From DASUMF01 sp040510575 (GTDB lineage: Bacteria > Actinomycetota > Acidimicrobiia > IMCC26256 > DASPTH01), in the NCBI GenBank assembly GCA_040510575.1, contig JBEVIU010000069.1, forward strand, positions 1-15,298: a stretch of DNA of 15,298 bases. The letters run 5' to 3'. This document shows positions 6,026 to 13,933 of this stretch, in pieces. Position 1 is the stretch's first letter, and every line of letters begins with the position of its first letter. The notes under the pieces are model-generated. The model searched no databases. It saw nothing but the letters and a program-made list of their open reading frames with translations, and was not told the origin of the DNA. A program made the position numbers and the translations under genes.

Positions 6026-7009
6026 CTACGTGGGCGGTGCCGCGATCCCCGCGTCGTCGAGCGCGGCCTTGATGCGGGCCCGCAACTCGCGTGCCACCCG
6101 CCCCTGCTCCTGAGGTCGCGTGCGCGCCACCACCCGCAGCACCACCCGTTCCGGCCCGAGGGACTCAACACCCAACACTTCGGGCGCGTCGAGCAGCACG
6201 TCGCCGAGCTCAGTGTCGAGCGTCGAGTCGACCGCGACCGCCCGGATCACCTCGGTCGCGCGCACGAGATCGGCGTCATACGCGATCGCGACGTCGACGA
6301 TTGCGCGCGACCACTGCTGCGACTTGTTCCCCACCCGGTGGACCTCACCGTTCGGGACGTGCCACACGACGCCGTCGAGGTCGCGCAGGCGAGTGGTGCG
6401 AAGGCTCACACCTTCGACCGTGCCGGTGGCGAGGCCGAGGTCGATCACGTCGCCCACGCCGTACTGGTCTTCGATCAACATGAACAGCCCGGTGAGGAAG
6501 TCGCGCACCAACGTCTGCGCACCGAAGCCGAGCGCGATACCGACGATCCCGGCGCCCGCGAGCAACGGCGCCAGGTTCACACCCAGCTCGCTCAGCACCG
6601 TGAGCACCGCGACCGACCAGATGAGGATCGCCACGATGCTGCGCAGCACCGCACCGATCGTCTCGGCGCGTTGCGCGCGCCGAGCCTGCGGGACCGGGCC
6701 GGTGTCGACCAACGACACGCGTGCCGAGAGCCGATCGCCGAGCTTGTCGACCGAACCGCTCGTGCGGCGCACGAATCGGGTGACGAGCCGACGCGACACG
6801 CGCACCAGGATCCACGCGACGAGCAGGATCACCGCGATGCGGATCGGCTTCGCCAGCGCATCGGCGACGTCGGCCGCCGTGCTGCTCCCCGTGATCCGGT
6901 AGACGGTGCTGCACGACCACGACTGCTCGCTCTTCGTACCGCAGGCCTCGACCAGTCCGGGGTCGTTCGCCCCGGAGGCGACGACGAGTGCGAGGAGCGG
7001 GTCGATCAC
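6026..7009 (-). CDS. MscS-family small-conductance mechanosensitive channel
   Basis: MscS-type channels open under membrane tension and release solutes during hypo-osmotic shock. The 327 residues show an outer N-terminal stretch, TM1 about 55-71, TM2 about 119-140, and the pore helix and following amphipathic region (about 145-180) with LLAGAGIVGIALGFGAQ and the FLTGLFMLIEDQYGVGD signature, then the beta domain with WHVPNGEV (216-223) and an alpha/beta C-terminus. Two cysteines (Cys23, Cys33) before TM1 would lie outside the cell and could form a disulfide. The GTG at 7009 overlaps the smc stop as GTGA; no strong ribosome site is seen. A mechanosensitive channel between smc and ftsY is not part of the common conserved order. 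Confidence 0.93.
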   Translation of the reverse strand: MIDPLLALVVASGANDPGLVEACGTKSEQSWSCSTVYRITGSSTAADVADALAKPIRIAVILLVAWILVRVSRRLVTRFVRRTSGSVDKLGDRLSARVSLVDTGPVPQARRAQRAETIGAVLRSIVAILIWSVAVLTVLSELGVNLAPLLAGAGIVGIALGFGAQTLVRDFLTGLFMLIEDQYGVGDVIDLGLATGTVEGVSLRTTRLRDLDGVVWHVPNGEVHRVGNKSQQWSRAIVDVAIAYDADLVRATEVIRAVAVDSTLDTELGDVLLDAPEVLGVESLGPERVVLRVVARTRPQEQGRVARELRARIKAALDDAGIAAPPT

Positions 7010-9897
7010 ACGCCGATCTCGTCGCGCACCCGTTGGCTCACGACACGGCTGGAGCCACCGGGAGGCATCGAGACACCGTAGAGGCAGTCAGCGGCTTCCA
7101 TCGTGCGCTTCTGGTGCGACACGATGAGGAGCTGCGCCTCGTTGCGGAACTCGTGTACGAGGTCGAGGAAGCGATGGAGGTTCACGTCGTCGAGCGCGGC
7201 TTCCACCTCGTCCATCAGGTAGAAGGGCGACGGGCGTGCCCGGAACACCGCGAAGAGGAACGCCAGCGCGGTGAGCGATCGCTCGCCGCCCGACAGCAAC
7301 GACAGCCGGCGCACGTTCTTGCCCGACGGCCGGGCCTCCATCTCGATGCCCGTGTTGAGCATGTCGCCGGGATCGGTGAGCGAGAGCTTCCCGCCGCCAC
7401 CTGGGAACAGCGTGGCGAACAACGCGGTGAAGTGCTCCGCGACATCGGCGAAGGCCTGCTCGAACACCGACACGATCTCCTGGTCGACGGCCCGGATCAC
7501 ACGCATCAGCTCGCGCCGACTCGCCTTCACGTCTTCGAGCTGCTCCTGGAGGAAGGCGTGCCGCTCCTGCAGGGCGTCGTGCTCCTCCAGGGCCAAGGGG
7601 TTGATCGGTCCCATCAGGCGCAGGTCGCGCTCGAGGTCGCGCGCGCGCCCTGCGAGGGTGGTGCCGGCGGGCACCTCTGGCGCGGGTGCGTCGAGCGCAG
7701 CGGCCGGCTCGACGTCGTAGTCGGTGCGGAGCCGCTCGACCGCGGTCTCGAGCCGGAGCCGACTCTCCGCGCTCTCGATCTCGGCGCGTTGTGTTCGCTC
7801 GCGCACCTCGAGCAACGCGCGTTCCAGCTGTCCGCGCTCGGCGCGCAATCCTTCGAGTTGGTGCGCCGACGCCCGCGCCGATTCCGACTGACGGCGGCGC
7901 CGGTCCGACAGGCGCGCGTGCAGGACGGCAGCACGCGTGCCGTACTCGTCGAGGCGCGCCGCGACGTCGCGGTACGCGGTGGCGCGCGAGTGCAAGGCGT
8001 GCCGCTGCGCTTCGGCGCGCGCTTGCGCGTCGCCGTCGCGCGCGGCGAGACGGGTCTCGACCGCGGCCAACCGCTCGTGCAACATCGTGCGCCGGTGCTC
8101 GGCCTCCACGTGGCGGGCCGCGGCCGACCGGGCGACATCGAGGTCGGCGCGTGCGGTCTGCACGGCTTCCTCCGCGATCACCCGTGCAGCATCCGCGTCG
8201 GACGCGCGCGACATCGCCTCTTCGAACGCGGCCTGCGTGACCGCTTCGTCGCCTGCACCGCCGATCCGCCAGGGAGCACCGCCGCCGAGGCGGTCGCCCT
8301 CGCGGGTGACCACGACGAGGTCGGGCTCGGCCAGCGCGAGCTCCATGGCCGTGCGCCATCCGGCGTCGACCAGCACGATGCCGGCGAGCAATCGGCTCAG
8401 CGCGTGCTGCAGACCGGGGAGCTGAGCCCGGACGCAGTCGGCCAGCGGGCGCGTGCCCGGGGGCGAGAGGCGCGGCTGTCCGGGCGGCGTGAGCGCGTCG
8501 ACCACCAGGAGGAGGCCGGTTGCTTCGCCGTCGCGCAGGCGGGCCACGGCTTCGGCTGCCGCGTCGCCTCCTTGCACGACCACGGCGCGCATTGCCTCAC
8601 CCAACGCGGCGGCCACCGCGGCCTCGGCGCCGGCTTCGACTTCGAGGAGGTCGACGAGCGGGCCGGCAACACCGTCGATGTCGGCAACGTGCATCGCGCC
8701 GGCCGCAGCGCGGGCCGCGCCGAGCCCGAGGTCGAGCGCATCGGCGCGTGCACGCCAGCGTGCCGCGTCGGCTTCCGCCGCACGCCAACCGGCGTCGGCC
8801 TCGCGCAGGGCGGTCTCGTGACGGGCGACGACCTCCGGGCCGGGGGCGCCGCCGTCAGCGAGCATCCCCTCGACCTCGCCGAGCTCGGCCCGCAGGGAGT
8901 CGGCTTCGGCCACGAGGGTCTCGACCACGCCCTCGTCGGCCGCGGCCGCGAGCTCCCGATCGATGCCGCGCAGCTTCTCGGCGACGAGCGCCTGGAGCCC
9001 GCGTGCGCGCTCGCGCAGGGCTTCGACGCGCACCAACCAGTCGGCCGAGGAGTCTTCGCTCATCGCCCCGAGCGCGTGCTCGGCGTCGAGCACCGCGAGG
9101 TCGAGCACGCGCAGCCGCTCGCGGTGTTCGGCGTCGAGCCGGGCTTGTTCGGCGCTCTGGTCGCGGAGCCGCTCGATGCGTGCCTGCAAACCGGCGATCT
9201 CGTGGCCCACGAGGTGGAGCCGGATCCCGCGCAGCTCGTCGACGACGCCGTCGTGACGACGCGCCGCGTCGGCCTGCTTCTGCAGTGGCGTGAGCTGGCG
9301 TCGCACCTCGCGGAGGAGGTCGTTGAGGCGGAGCAGGCTGCCCTCGGTGGCCTCGAGCCGGCGCTCCGAACGCTCGCGCCGCTTGCGGAATTTCAAGATG
9401 CCCGCAGCTTCTTCGATGATGGCGCGGCGGTCCTCCGGGCGCGAGTTGAGCACCGCGTCGAGTTGGCCCTGGCCGACGATCACGTGCTGCTGACGACCGA
9501 TGCCGGTGTCGGAGAGCAGCTCCTGGATGTCGAGGAGACGGCACGGCGCGTCGTTGATGCGGTACTCGGAGTCACCGGCGCGGAACAACGTGCGCGTGAT
9601 CGTGACCTCGGAGAATTCGATGGGCAACAGGCCCGACGTGTTGTCGATGGTGAGCGACACCTCGGCGCGCCCGAGCGCGGGTCGCTGCGGAGTGCCCGCG
9701 AACACGACGTCGTCCATCTTGGCGCCGCGCAGCGTGCGCGGGCCCTGGGCTCCGAGCACCCATGCGACCGCGTCGACGAGGTTGGACTTGCCGGAACCGT
9801 TCGGGCCCACCACCACCGTGACGCCCGGTTCGAAGTCGAGGACGGTCTTGTCGGCGAACGACTTGAAGCCTCGAAGAGTCAGCGCTTTGAGGAACAC
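7006..9897 (-). CDS. smc: Chromosome segregation ATPase Smc, short-armed
   Basis: Smc is the ATPase core of bacterial condensin, acting with ScpA and ScpB (not in this window). Residues 1-165 hold the N-terminal half-head with Walker A GPNGSGKSN (31-39) and GQGQLDAVL (142-150). The first coiled-coil arm is about 165-400, the hinge about 403-545 (GPLVDLLEVEAGAEAAVAAALGE), the second arm about 546-755, and the C-terminal head has signature LSLLSGGERSLTALAF (865-880) and Walker B YLMDEVEAALDD (893-904). At 963 residues it is well short of the usual 1150-1200; both arms are about 100 residues shorter than in B. subtilis Smc while heads and hinge are complete. The GTG at 9897 gives the family start (FLKALTLRGFKSFAD); no good Shine-Dalgarno is visible. 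Confidence 0.96.
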   Translation of the reverse strand: MFLKALTLRGFKSFADKTVLDFEPGVTVVVGPNGSGKSNLVDAVAWVLGAQGPRTLRGAKMDDVVFAGTPQRPALGRAEVSLTIDNTSGLLPIEFSEVTITRTLFRAGDSEYRINDAPCRLLDIQELLSDTGIGRQQHVIVGQGQLDAVLNSRPEDRRAIIEEAAGILKFRKRRERSERRLEATEGSLLRLNDLLREVRRQLTPLQKQADAARRHDGVVDELRGIRLHLVGHEIAGLQARIERLRDQSAEQARLDAEHRERLRVLDLAVLDAEHALGAMSEDSSADWLVRVEALRERARGLQALVAEKLRGIDRELAAAADEGVVETLVAEADSLRAELGEVEGMLADGGAPGPEVVARHETALREADAGWRAAEADAARWRARADALDLGLGAARAAAGAMHVADIDGVAGPLVDLLEVEAGAEAAVAAALGEAMRAVVVQGGDAAAEAVARLRDGEATGLLLVVDALTPPGQPRLSPPGTRPLADCVRAQLPGLQHALSRLLAGIVLVDAGWRTAMELALAEPDLVVVTREGDRLGGGAPWRIGGAGDEAVTQAAFEEAMSRASDADAARVIAEEAVQTARADLDVARSAAARHVEAEHRRTMLHERLAAVETRLAARDGDAQARAEAQRHALHSRATAYRDVAARLDEYGTRAAVLHARLSDRRRRQSESARASAHQLEGLRAERGQLERALLEVRERTQRAEIESAESRLRLETAVERLRTDYDVEPAAALDAPAPEVPAGTTLAGRARDLERDLRLMGPINPLALEEHDALQERHAFLQEQLEDVKASRRELMRVIRAVDQEIVSVFEQAFADVAEHFTALFATLFPGGGGKLSLTDPGDMLNTGIEMEARPSGKNVRRLSLLSGGERSLTALAFLFAVFRARPSPFYLMDEVEAALDDVNLHRFLDLVHEFRNEAQLLIVSHQKRTMEAADCLYGVSMPPGGSSRVVSQRVRDEIGV

Positions 9898-9937
9898 GCG
9901 GGCAGCGTAGCGAGGCGCGCGGGAAGGGCCGCGGCAC

Positions 9938-10267
9938 TCAGCGAACGTGGAAGTTGGGCTCCCCGGTGGGCGGCTCCCGCTGCTCCTCCAGGCTGTCGAC
10001 CCGGGCTCTGGACGGCCCCTCCGCGCACCACGCGACCAGCCGGTCGACGGCCGCAGGCGGGCCCTCGAACACGGCCTCGACACGACCGTCGGACCGGTTG
10101 CGCACCCACCCGCCCACGCCGAGGGCGACGGCCTGCTCGCGGCACGACTCGCGGAACCAGACGCCTTGTACCCGCCCGGCCACGACCACGCGGGCTCGGA
10201 CCCGATCCGGTCCCCCGGTGCGATCCGGGGTGCGATCCCCCGGGCGATCGGGCGTCAGACCTGGCAC
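9938..10267 (-). CDS. acyP: Acylphosphatase
   Basis: Acylphosphatases hydrolyse carboxyl-phosphate bonds in a small ferredoxin-like fold. The core shows VVVAGRVQGVWFRESC, with the phosphate-binding Arg in WFRES, and GWVRNRSDGRVEAVFEG with the catalytic Asn. The start is uncertain. A GTG at 10267, overlapping the end of mutM by 13 bases, gives 109 residues and keeps the full first beta strand but adds a tail of about 20 residues (TPDRPGDRTPDRTGG) encoded by repeated GATCGC units. A GTG at 10189 gives 83 residues but cuts into the first strand. Neither has a clear Shine-Dalgarno. It lies between mutM and smc (40-base gap), a placement also seen in other Actinobacteria. Confidence 0.88.
   Translation of the reverse strand: MPGLTPDRPGDRTPDRTGGPDRVRARVVVAGRVQGVWFRESCREQAVALGVGGWVRNRSDGRVEAVFEGPPAAVDRLVAWCAEGPSRARVDSLEEQREPPTGEPNFHVR
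10213..10230. repeat. GC-rich hairpin just after mutM
   Basis: CCCCGG (10213-10218) and CCGGGG (10225-10230) are perfect complements with a 6-base loop. It lies about 25 bases past the mutM stop within the 5' part of acyP, in a stretch of repeated GATCGC/ACC units. With no T-run it is at most a pause site or attenuator. If acyP starts at 10189 it would be in the leader just upstream of the start. Confidence 0.45.
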
Positions 10268-11094
10268 GCCGAGCAGTAGTAGGTGGAGCGCCCAGACACG
10301 CGCTCGCGCACGATCACGTGGCGGCACCGGGGGCAGGCCTGCGCCTCGCGCGCGTACACGTTGTGATGGTGCTGGTAGCCGCCCGGCTTGCCGAACAGGT
10401 CGACGTACTGCTCATCGGCGAGCGAGGAGCCGCGGTGCTTCACCGCGTCCTGCAACGTCTCCATCATCGATCGGTAGAGGCGACGCACCTCCTGGCCGGT
10501 GAGCGCATCGCTCATGTGGTCCCAGCGCAGCCCGGCGCCCCAGAGGATCTCGTCGCTGTAGATGTTGCCGATCCCGGCCATGAACTTCTGGTCCATCAGC
10601 AGCGGCTTGAGCTTCGCGTGGCGCTGTGCGAGCAGGCTCCCGAAGACCTCCCACGACATCGCGGTCTCGAGTGGGTCGAGCCCGAGGTGCGCGAGCTCCG
10701 GCACCTCCTCGTCGACGTTGTCGAGCTCGGTGACGAACATCTCCCCGAACGTTCGCGGGTCGACGAACCGGAGCTGACCGCCCTGGGTGAACGTGATCAC
10801 CACATGGGTGTGCTTGGCGGTGGCTTCGCGCGCCGTCTTCGTGCGCAGCAACTGGCCCGACATGCCGAGGTGGACCACGAGCACGTCGCCGTCGTCGAGG
10901 CGCAACAACAGGTACTTGCCCCGGCGCTCGACCCCGGTGATCTTCTTGCCAACGAGCCGCGCCGCGAACTGCTTGCGGTTGTGGTGGCGCCGCACGCTTC
11001 GCATCCCGTCGACGTCGACGGCCTTGATCTTCTTGCCCACGACCTCACGTTCGAGGTCGCGCCGAAGCACCTCGACCTCAGGTAGCTCAGGCAT
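10255..11094 (-). CDS. mutM: Formamidopyrimidine-DNA glycosylase (Fpg/MutM)
   Basis: MutM removes 8-oxoguanine and formamidopyrimidines and nicks the abasic site. The 279 residues begin MPELPEVEVLRR, with catalytic Pro2 and Glu3 after Met removal, and have the beta-hairpin Lys60 (ERRGKYLLL), the DPRTFGE segment (112-118), the helix-two-turn-helix region (FMAGIGNIYSDEILW, 171-185) and a C-terminal zinc finger with Cys254, Cys257, Cys274 and Cys277 plus the substrate-contacting RST (269-271). The Fpg assignment over Nei rests on the intact PELPEVE start. The ATG at 11094 overlaps the end of rnc by 8 bases. The rnc-mutM order is common in Gram-positive bacteria. Confidence 0.97.
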   Translation of the reverse strand: MPELPEVEVLRRDLEREVVGKKIKAVDVDGMRSVRRHHNRKQFAARLVGKKITGVERRGKYLLLRLDDGDVLVVHLGMSGQLLRTKTAREATAKHTHVVITFTQGGQLRFVDPRTFGEMFVTELDNVDEEVPELAHLGLDPLETAMSWEVFGSLLAQRHAKLKPLLMDQKFMAGIGNIYSDEILWGAGLRWDHMSDALTGQEVRRLYRSMMETLQDAVKHRGSSLADEQYVDLFGKPGGYQHHHNVYAREAQACPRCRHVIVRERVSGRSTYYCSACQV

Positions 11095-11854
11095 CCCCGC
11101 CCCCCGTCCCGGTCACCGCCGAGGCCGCGGGTTGCGGCTCCGCCCCTTCGTCTTGGAGCCGCTGCCAGGCCGCGCGGGCCGCAGCCTGTTCGGCCGCCTT
11201 CTTCGAGCGGCCCTCCCCCTCGCCGTAGACCGTGCCCCGAAGCTGCACCACGGCGAAGAACTGCCGTGAGTGGTCAGGGCCCTCGTGGCGCACCTGGTAG
11301 CGCGGCAGCGAGTCGCCGCGCTGCGCCGCGAGCTCCTGCAGGCGGGTCTTGAAGTCGCTGCCGCCCGGCCCCGCTGCCTGCACGCGGATCGGTTCCTCGA
11401 GCGCGTCGAGGATCACGCGTGTCGCGACCTCGAGGCCGCCGTCGAGGTACACCGCGGCCAGCACCGCCTCCATCGCGTCGGCGAGGATCGACGACTTCTC
11501 GCGTCCGCCCGACGCGTCCTCGCCCTTCCCGAGGCGAAGCGCGGCGCCGAGCTCGACGCGGCGGGCGAGCTCGGCAAGTGTCTCCGCGCTCACCACCGAC
11601 GCGCGGAGCTTGGCCAGCTCGCCTTCGGGGAGCGCGGGGTACTCGTCGTACACGAACGCGGTGACCACGAACCCGAGCACGGAGTCGCCCAGGAATTCCA
11701 ACCGCTCGTTCGACTCAGGGATCCCCTGTTCCGCGCAGTAGGAGCGATGCGTGAGCGCCTTGTCGAGCACCGAACGGTCGATGAACGTCCAGCCGAGGGC
11801 AGCTTCGAGCGCGCGGTCGAGGTCGTCACGGGGATACCCCGGCCGAGCGCCCAT
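11087..11854 (-). CDS. rnc: Ribonuclease III
   Basis: RNase III cleaves double-stranded RNA, notably the rRNA precursor. The 255-residue product has the nuclease domain with signature NERLEFLGDS (49-58), catalytic acidic residues Glu53, Asp57, Asp126 and Glu129 (LADAMEAVLAAVYLDGG), and a double-stranded RNA-binding domain (about 166-234) beginning DFKTRLQELAAQRG and ending GRSKKAAEQAAARAAW. A Gly/Ala-rich tail follows (about 237-255). The ATG at 11854 lies 6 bases after the acpP stop. It sits between acpP and mutM, consistent with the plsX-acpP-rnc order seen in many bacteria. Confidence 0.97.
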   Translation of the reverse strand: MGARPGYPRDDLDRALEAALGWTFIDRSVLDKALTHRSYCAEQGIPESNERLEFLGDSVLGFVVTAFVYDEYPALPEGELAKLRASVVSAETLAELARRVELGAALRLGKGEDASGGREKSSILADAMEAVLAAVYLDGGLEVATRVILDALEEPIRVQAAGPGGSDFKTRLQELAAQRGDSLPRYQVRHEGPDHSRQFFAVVQLRGTVYGEGEGRSKKAAEQAAARAAWQRLQDEGAEPQPAASAVTGTGGGDA

Positions 11855-11860
11855 CGCTCG

Positions 11861-12160
11861 CTACCCGTCCTGCTCGAGGCGATGCACGACGTAGTCCACC
11901 GCGTCACGAACCGTGCGCAGGTCGCCGAGGTCGTCGTCGTCGATCGTGAACCCGACGGTGCGTTCGCCCAGCTCTTCCTCGAGCGCTTCCACCAGCTCGA
12001 TCAGCGCCAGCGAGTCCGCATCGAGGTCGTCGGAGAAGTTGGCGTCGAGGGTGATCGTCTGCTCGTCGATCTCGAGGATCTCCGAGAGACGATCACGGAT
12101 CATCTTGAACACCTCGTCGGGGCCGATCGGGCTGCGCTCGACATGGGTCTCAGCGGGCAT
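11861..12160 (-). CDS. acpP: Acyl carrier protein
   Basis: ACP carries growing acyl chains on a phosphopantetheine arm. The 99-residue acidic protein has the attachment motif DLDADSLALIELVEALEEELG with Ser50 as the modified serine, preceded by EVFKMIRDRLSEILEID. Two features differ from housekeeping ACPs of about 78 residues: an N-terminal lead of about 14 residues (PAETHVERSPIGPD), and an insert-like acidic run (FTIDDDDLGDLRT) where ACPs usually have an 'IPDED' helix. The ATG at 12160 has a strong AAGGAGG 9 bases upstream and overlaps the plsX stop by 11 bases. Location after plsX supports a role in fatty-acid synthesis, though a specialised ACP cannot be excluded. Confidence 0.93.
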   Translation of the reverse strand: MPAETHVERSPIGPDEVFKMIRDRLSEILEIDEQTITLDANFSDDLDADSLALIELVEALEEELGERTVGFTIDDDDLGDLRTVRDAVDYVVHRLEQDG

Positions 12161-13139
12161 TGCGCACTGCCTCCTTCGCGCGCTCGACGACGCGCTGCTC
12201 CACACACTCGACTGCTCGCGCCACCGAGCTGACGATGGCGGTCGCGTTCGACGAGCCGTGCGCGACCACGCACACCCCGTCGACGCCGAGCAGCACCGCG
12301 CCCCCGACGCGATCGGGGTCGACTTCGGTGGCTGCTTCCACCAGGTACGGCATCACCTCGGCCGCGGCTTCTTTGATCTCGGGCGCTTCGAGGGCCGCGA
12401 ACACGAGCGACGCGGTTCCCCGGATCGCGCCTTCGATCGTCTTCAGCGCGACGTTGCCGGTGAAACCGTCGGTGACGATCACGTCGACGCCGGGGCGCAT
12501 GAAGTCGCGGCCCTCCACGTTGCCCACGAAGCCCGGGATCGACGACAAGCGCTCGAACACCTGCTTGCGCAGCTCGTCGCCTTTGCCCGGCTCCTCACCG
12601 TTGGAGAGCAGGCCGACGGTGGGCTCGTCGAGGTCGAGGCGCACCCGCGCATACTCACGGCCGAGGATCGCGAACTGGTGCAGCCACTCCGGTGTGCAGT
12701 CGACGGTCGCGCCACCGTCGACGAGGATCTGCGGGTGATGCCCGGGCACGGGGATCGGCACGCCGATCGCGGGTCGGGCGACGCCCCGGATCCGCCCGAT
12801 GCGCAGGAGCGCGGCAGCCATGGTGGCGCCGGTGTTGCCGGCGCTCACGAGGGCGTCGGCGTCGCCGGCCTTCACGAGCTTGGCGCAACGGATGATCGAG
12901 CAGTCCTTCTTCGCCCGCACCGCGCTGGCGGGCTCGTCCATCTCGATCACCTCGGCCGCGTGCACGATCTCGATGCCGGAGGCGCCGTCGGGGATCAATG
13001 GCGCGAGCGCGTCGTGGAGGCCGACGACCAGGACGCGCACGCCGAGCTCGTCGGCCGCGCGCACCGCGCCGGCGACGATCTCGTCGGGCGCGTGATCGCC
13101 GCCCATGGCGTCGATCGCGATCGTCGCGGGACGGCTCAT
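12150..13139 (-). CDS. plsX: Phosphate acyltransferase PlsX
   Basis: PlsX converts acyl-ACP to acyl-phosphate, the donor for PlsY in phosphatidic acid synthesis; it is a peripheral membrane protein. The 329-residue sequence shows the family landmarks IAIDAMGGDHAPDEIV (7-22), DEPASAVRAKKD, LVSAGNTGATMAAALLRIGRI, LVDGGATVDCTPEWL, GLLSNGEEPGKGDELRK and VIVTDGFTGNVALKTIEG. The ATG at 13139 gives the family start; no strong ribosome site is visible. It lies between rpmF (25-base gap) and acpP, the classical rpmF-plsX-acpP arrangement linking ribosome and lipid synthesis. Confidence 0.97.
   Translation of the reverse strand: MSRPATIAIDAMGGDHAPDEIVAGAVRAADELGVRVLVVGLHDALAPLIPDGASGIEIVHAAEVIEMDEPASAVRAKKDCSIIRCAKLVKAGDADALVSAGNTGATMAAALLRIGRIRGVARPAIGVPIPVPGHHPQILVDGGATVDCTPEWLHQFAILGREYARVRLDLDEPTVGLLSNGEEPGKGDELRKQVFERLSSIPGFVGNVEGRDFMRPGVDVIVTDGFTGNVALKTIEGAIRGTASLVFAALEAPEIKEAAAEVMPYLVEAATEVDPDRVGGAVLLGVDGVCVVAHGSSNATAIVSSVARAVECVEQRVVERAKEAVRNAR
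12170..12176 (-). promoter_or_regulatory. Consensus ribosome binding site of acpP
   Basis: The - strand reads AAGGAGG, 9 bases before the ATG at 12160 and inside the last codons of plsX. It is among the strongest Shine-Dalgarno sequences in the window, as expected for an abundant protein, and it fixes the acpP start over an earlier in-frame ATG at 12205. Confidence 0.75.
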
Positions 13140-13164
13140 GTCATCGAGGTCTGCGGACAGGCCG

Positions 13165-13344
13165 CTAGTCGACTTCGATCACCTGTCGGCCGGCGTACCA
13201 GCCGCAGTTGCTGCACACGATGTGCGGTTGCTTCACGGCGCCACAGTTCGAACACGTCGAACGCGACGGTGCCGCGAGACGCCAGTTGGACGCGCGCCGT
13301 TGGCGGGTCTTGGCTCTCGGGGTCTTGCGCTTGGGGACAGCCAT
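13165..13344 (-). CDS. rpmF: 50S ribosomal protein L32, zinc-binding (Cys+) form
   Basis: The 59-residue product starts MAVPKRKTPRAKTRQRRA, the standard L32 N-terminus, and has two CSNC knuckles (31-34 and 44-47), the four-cysteine zinc ribbon of the C+ paralogue. In Actinobacteria zinc-independent copies of other ribosomal proteins may replace C+ forms under zinc limitation; nothing here shows that for L32. The ATG at 13344 is 16 bases after the yceD stop, and GAGGAG overlapping that stop could serve as the ribosome site. It lies between yceD and plsX, the usual partner genes. Confidence 0.97.
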   Translation of the reverse strand: MAVPKRKTPRAKTRQRRASNWRLAAPSRSTCSNCGAVKQPHIVCSNCGWYAGRQVIEVD

Positions 13345-13360
13345 CGGTGTGCAGGGCTCC

Positions 13361-13855
13361 TCAGAGTTCGAGCTGGGACAGGACAGCCCAGCGGGGGTCG
13401 GCAAGGGTTGCGGGCAACGGATCGGTGTCGCCGTCGAGAGCGAGCAGCTCGACCTCCGCGACGCAGCCGGGATCGGCCGGATCACACGTCGGGGCGAGGG
13501 GGAGATCGAGCAGCAGGGCGTCGCGAGCCAGTTGCTCGAGATCGACGTGCTGGCCGTCCATGGGGTAGGTCTCGCCGTCGATCGGGTGCTGCTCGTAGAG
13601 CTCCGACACGGTGACGTCGAGGTCACCGCCCACGGGCCGCAGACAGGTGCCGCACTCGGCGTCGAAGTGCGCGCGGACGGTGCCGCGGGCGACGATGCCG
13701 TCGGGGACGCGCTCGAGCATGAGGTCGAGCTCGATCGGCTCCACGATCCGGGCGGCGCCCGCGCCGAGCCCCTCGACCCGTGCCGACACGCGTACGGGAC
13801 GGCGCGCGGCAGGGTGAGTGAGCAGGTCGGCGACGTCGATGCGCAGTTCGTTCAT
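13361..13855 (-). CDS. yceD: YceD/DUF177 family protein (23S rRNA accumulation factor)
   Basis: The 164-residue protein has the DUF177 layout: an N-terminal beta-rich half (ELRIDVADLL), the central CGTCLRPV knuckle (Cys68, Cys71), then ELYEQHP and VDLEQLARDALLLDLPLAPTC, ending with a CDPADPGC pair (Cys124, Cys131). The four cysteines may bind zinc. The family is linked to 23S rRNA accumulation in E. coli and plants, and its genes almost always precede rpmF. The ATG at 13855 was chosen; a GTG immediately before it (13858) is equally possible, and no strong ribosome site is visible. It is the first gene after the long intergenic region and a likely operon leader. Confidence 0.93.
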   Translation of the reverse strand: MNELRIDVADLLTHPAARRPVRVSARVEGLGAGAARIVEPIELDLMLERVPDGIVARGTVRAHFDAECGTCLRPVGGDLDVTVSELYEQHPIDGETYPMDGQHVDLEQLARDALLLDLPLAPTCDPADPGCVAEVELLALDGDTDPLPATLADPRWAVLSQLEL

Positions 13856-13933
13856 CACGGGAACCGTGGAGAGGAAGGGGGCGAGAAGCCGGAGCCCAGG
13901 CCCGGTACTGATGGCTGCTGCGACCGGGTGGCA

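Noticed and set aside
9898..10083. An upstream extension of smc by 62 residues
   Set aside because: The added residues overlap acyP in another frame and do not resemble Smc; the conserved start is the GTG at 9897.
6988..11085. A 1365-codon open frame on the + strand antisense to mscS, smc, acyP and mutM
   Set aside because: Its sequence is Arg/His/Ala-rich, has no recognisable domain and mirrors the codon positions of real genes on the other strand. Long antisense frames are expected where GC-rich codon bias removes stop codons.
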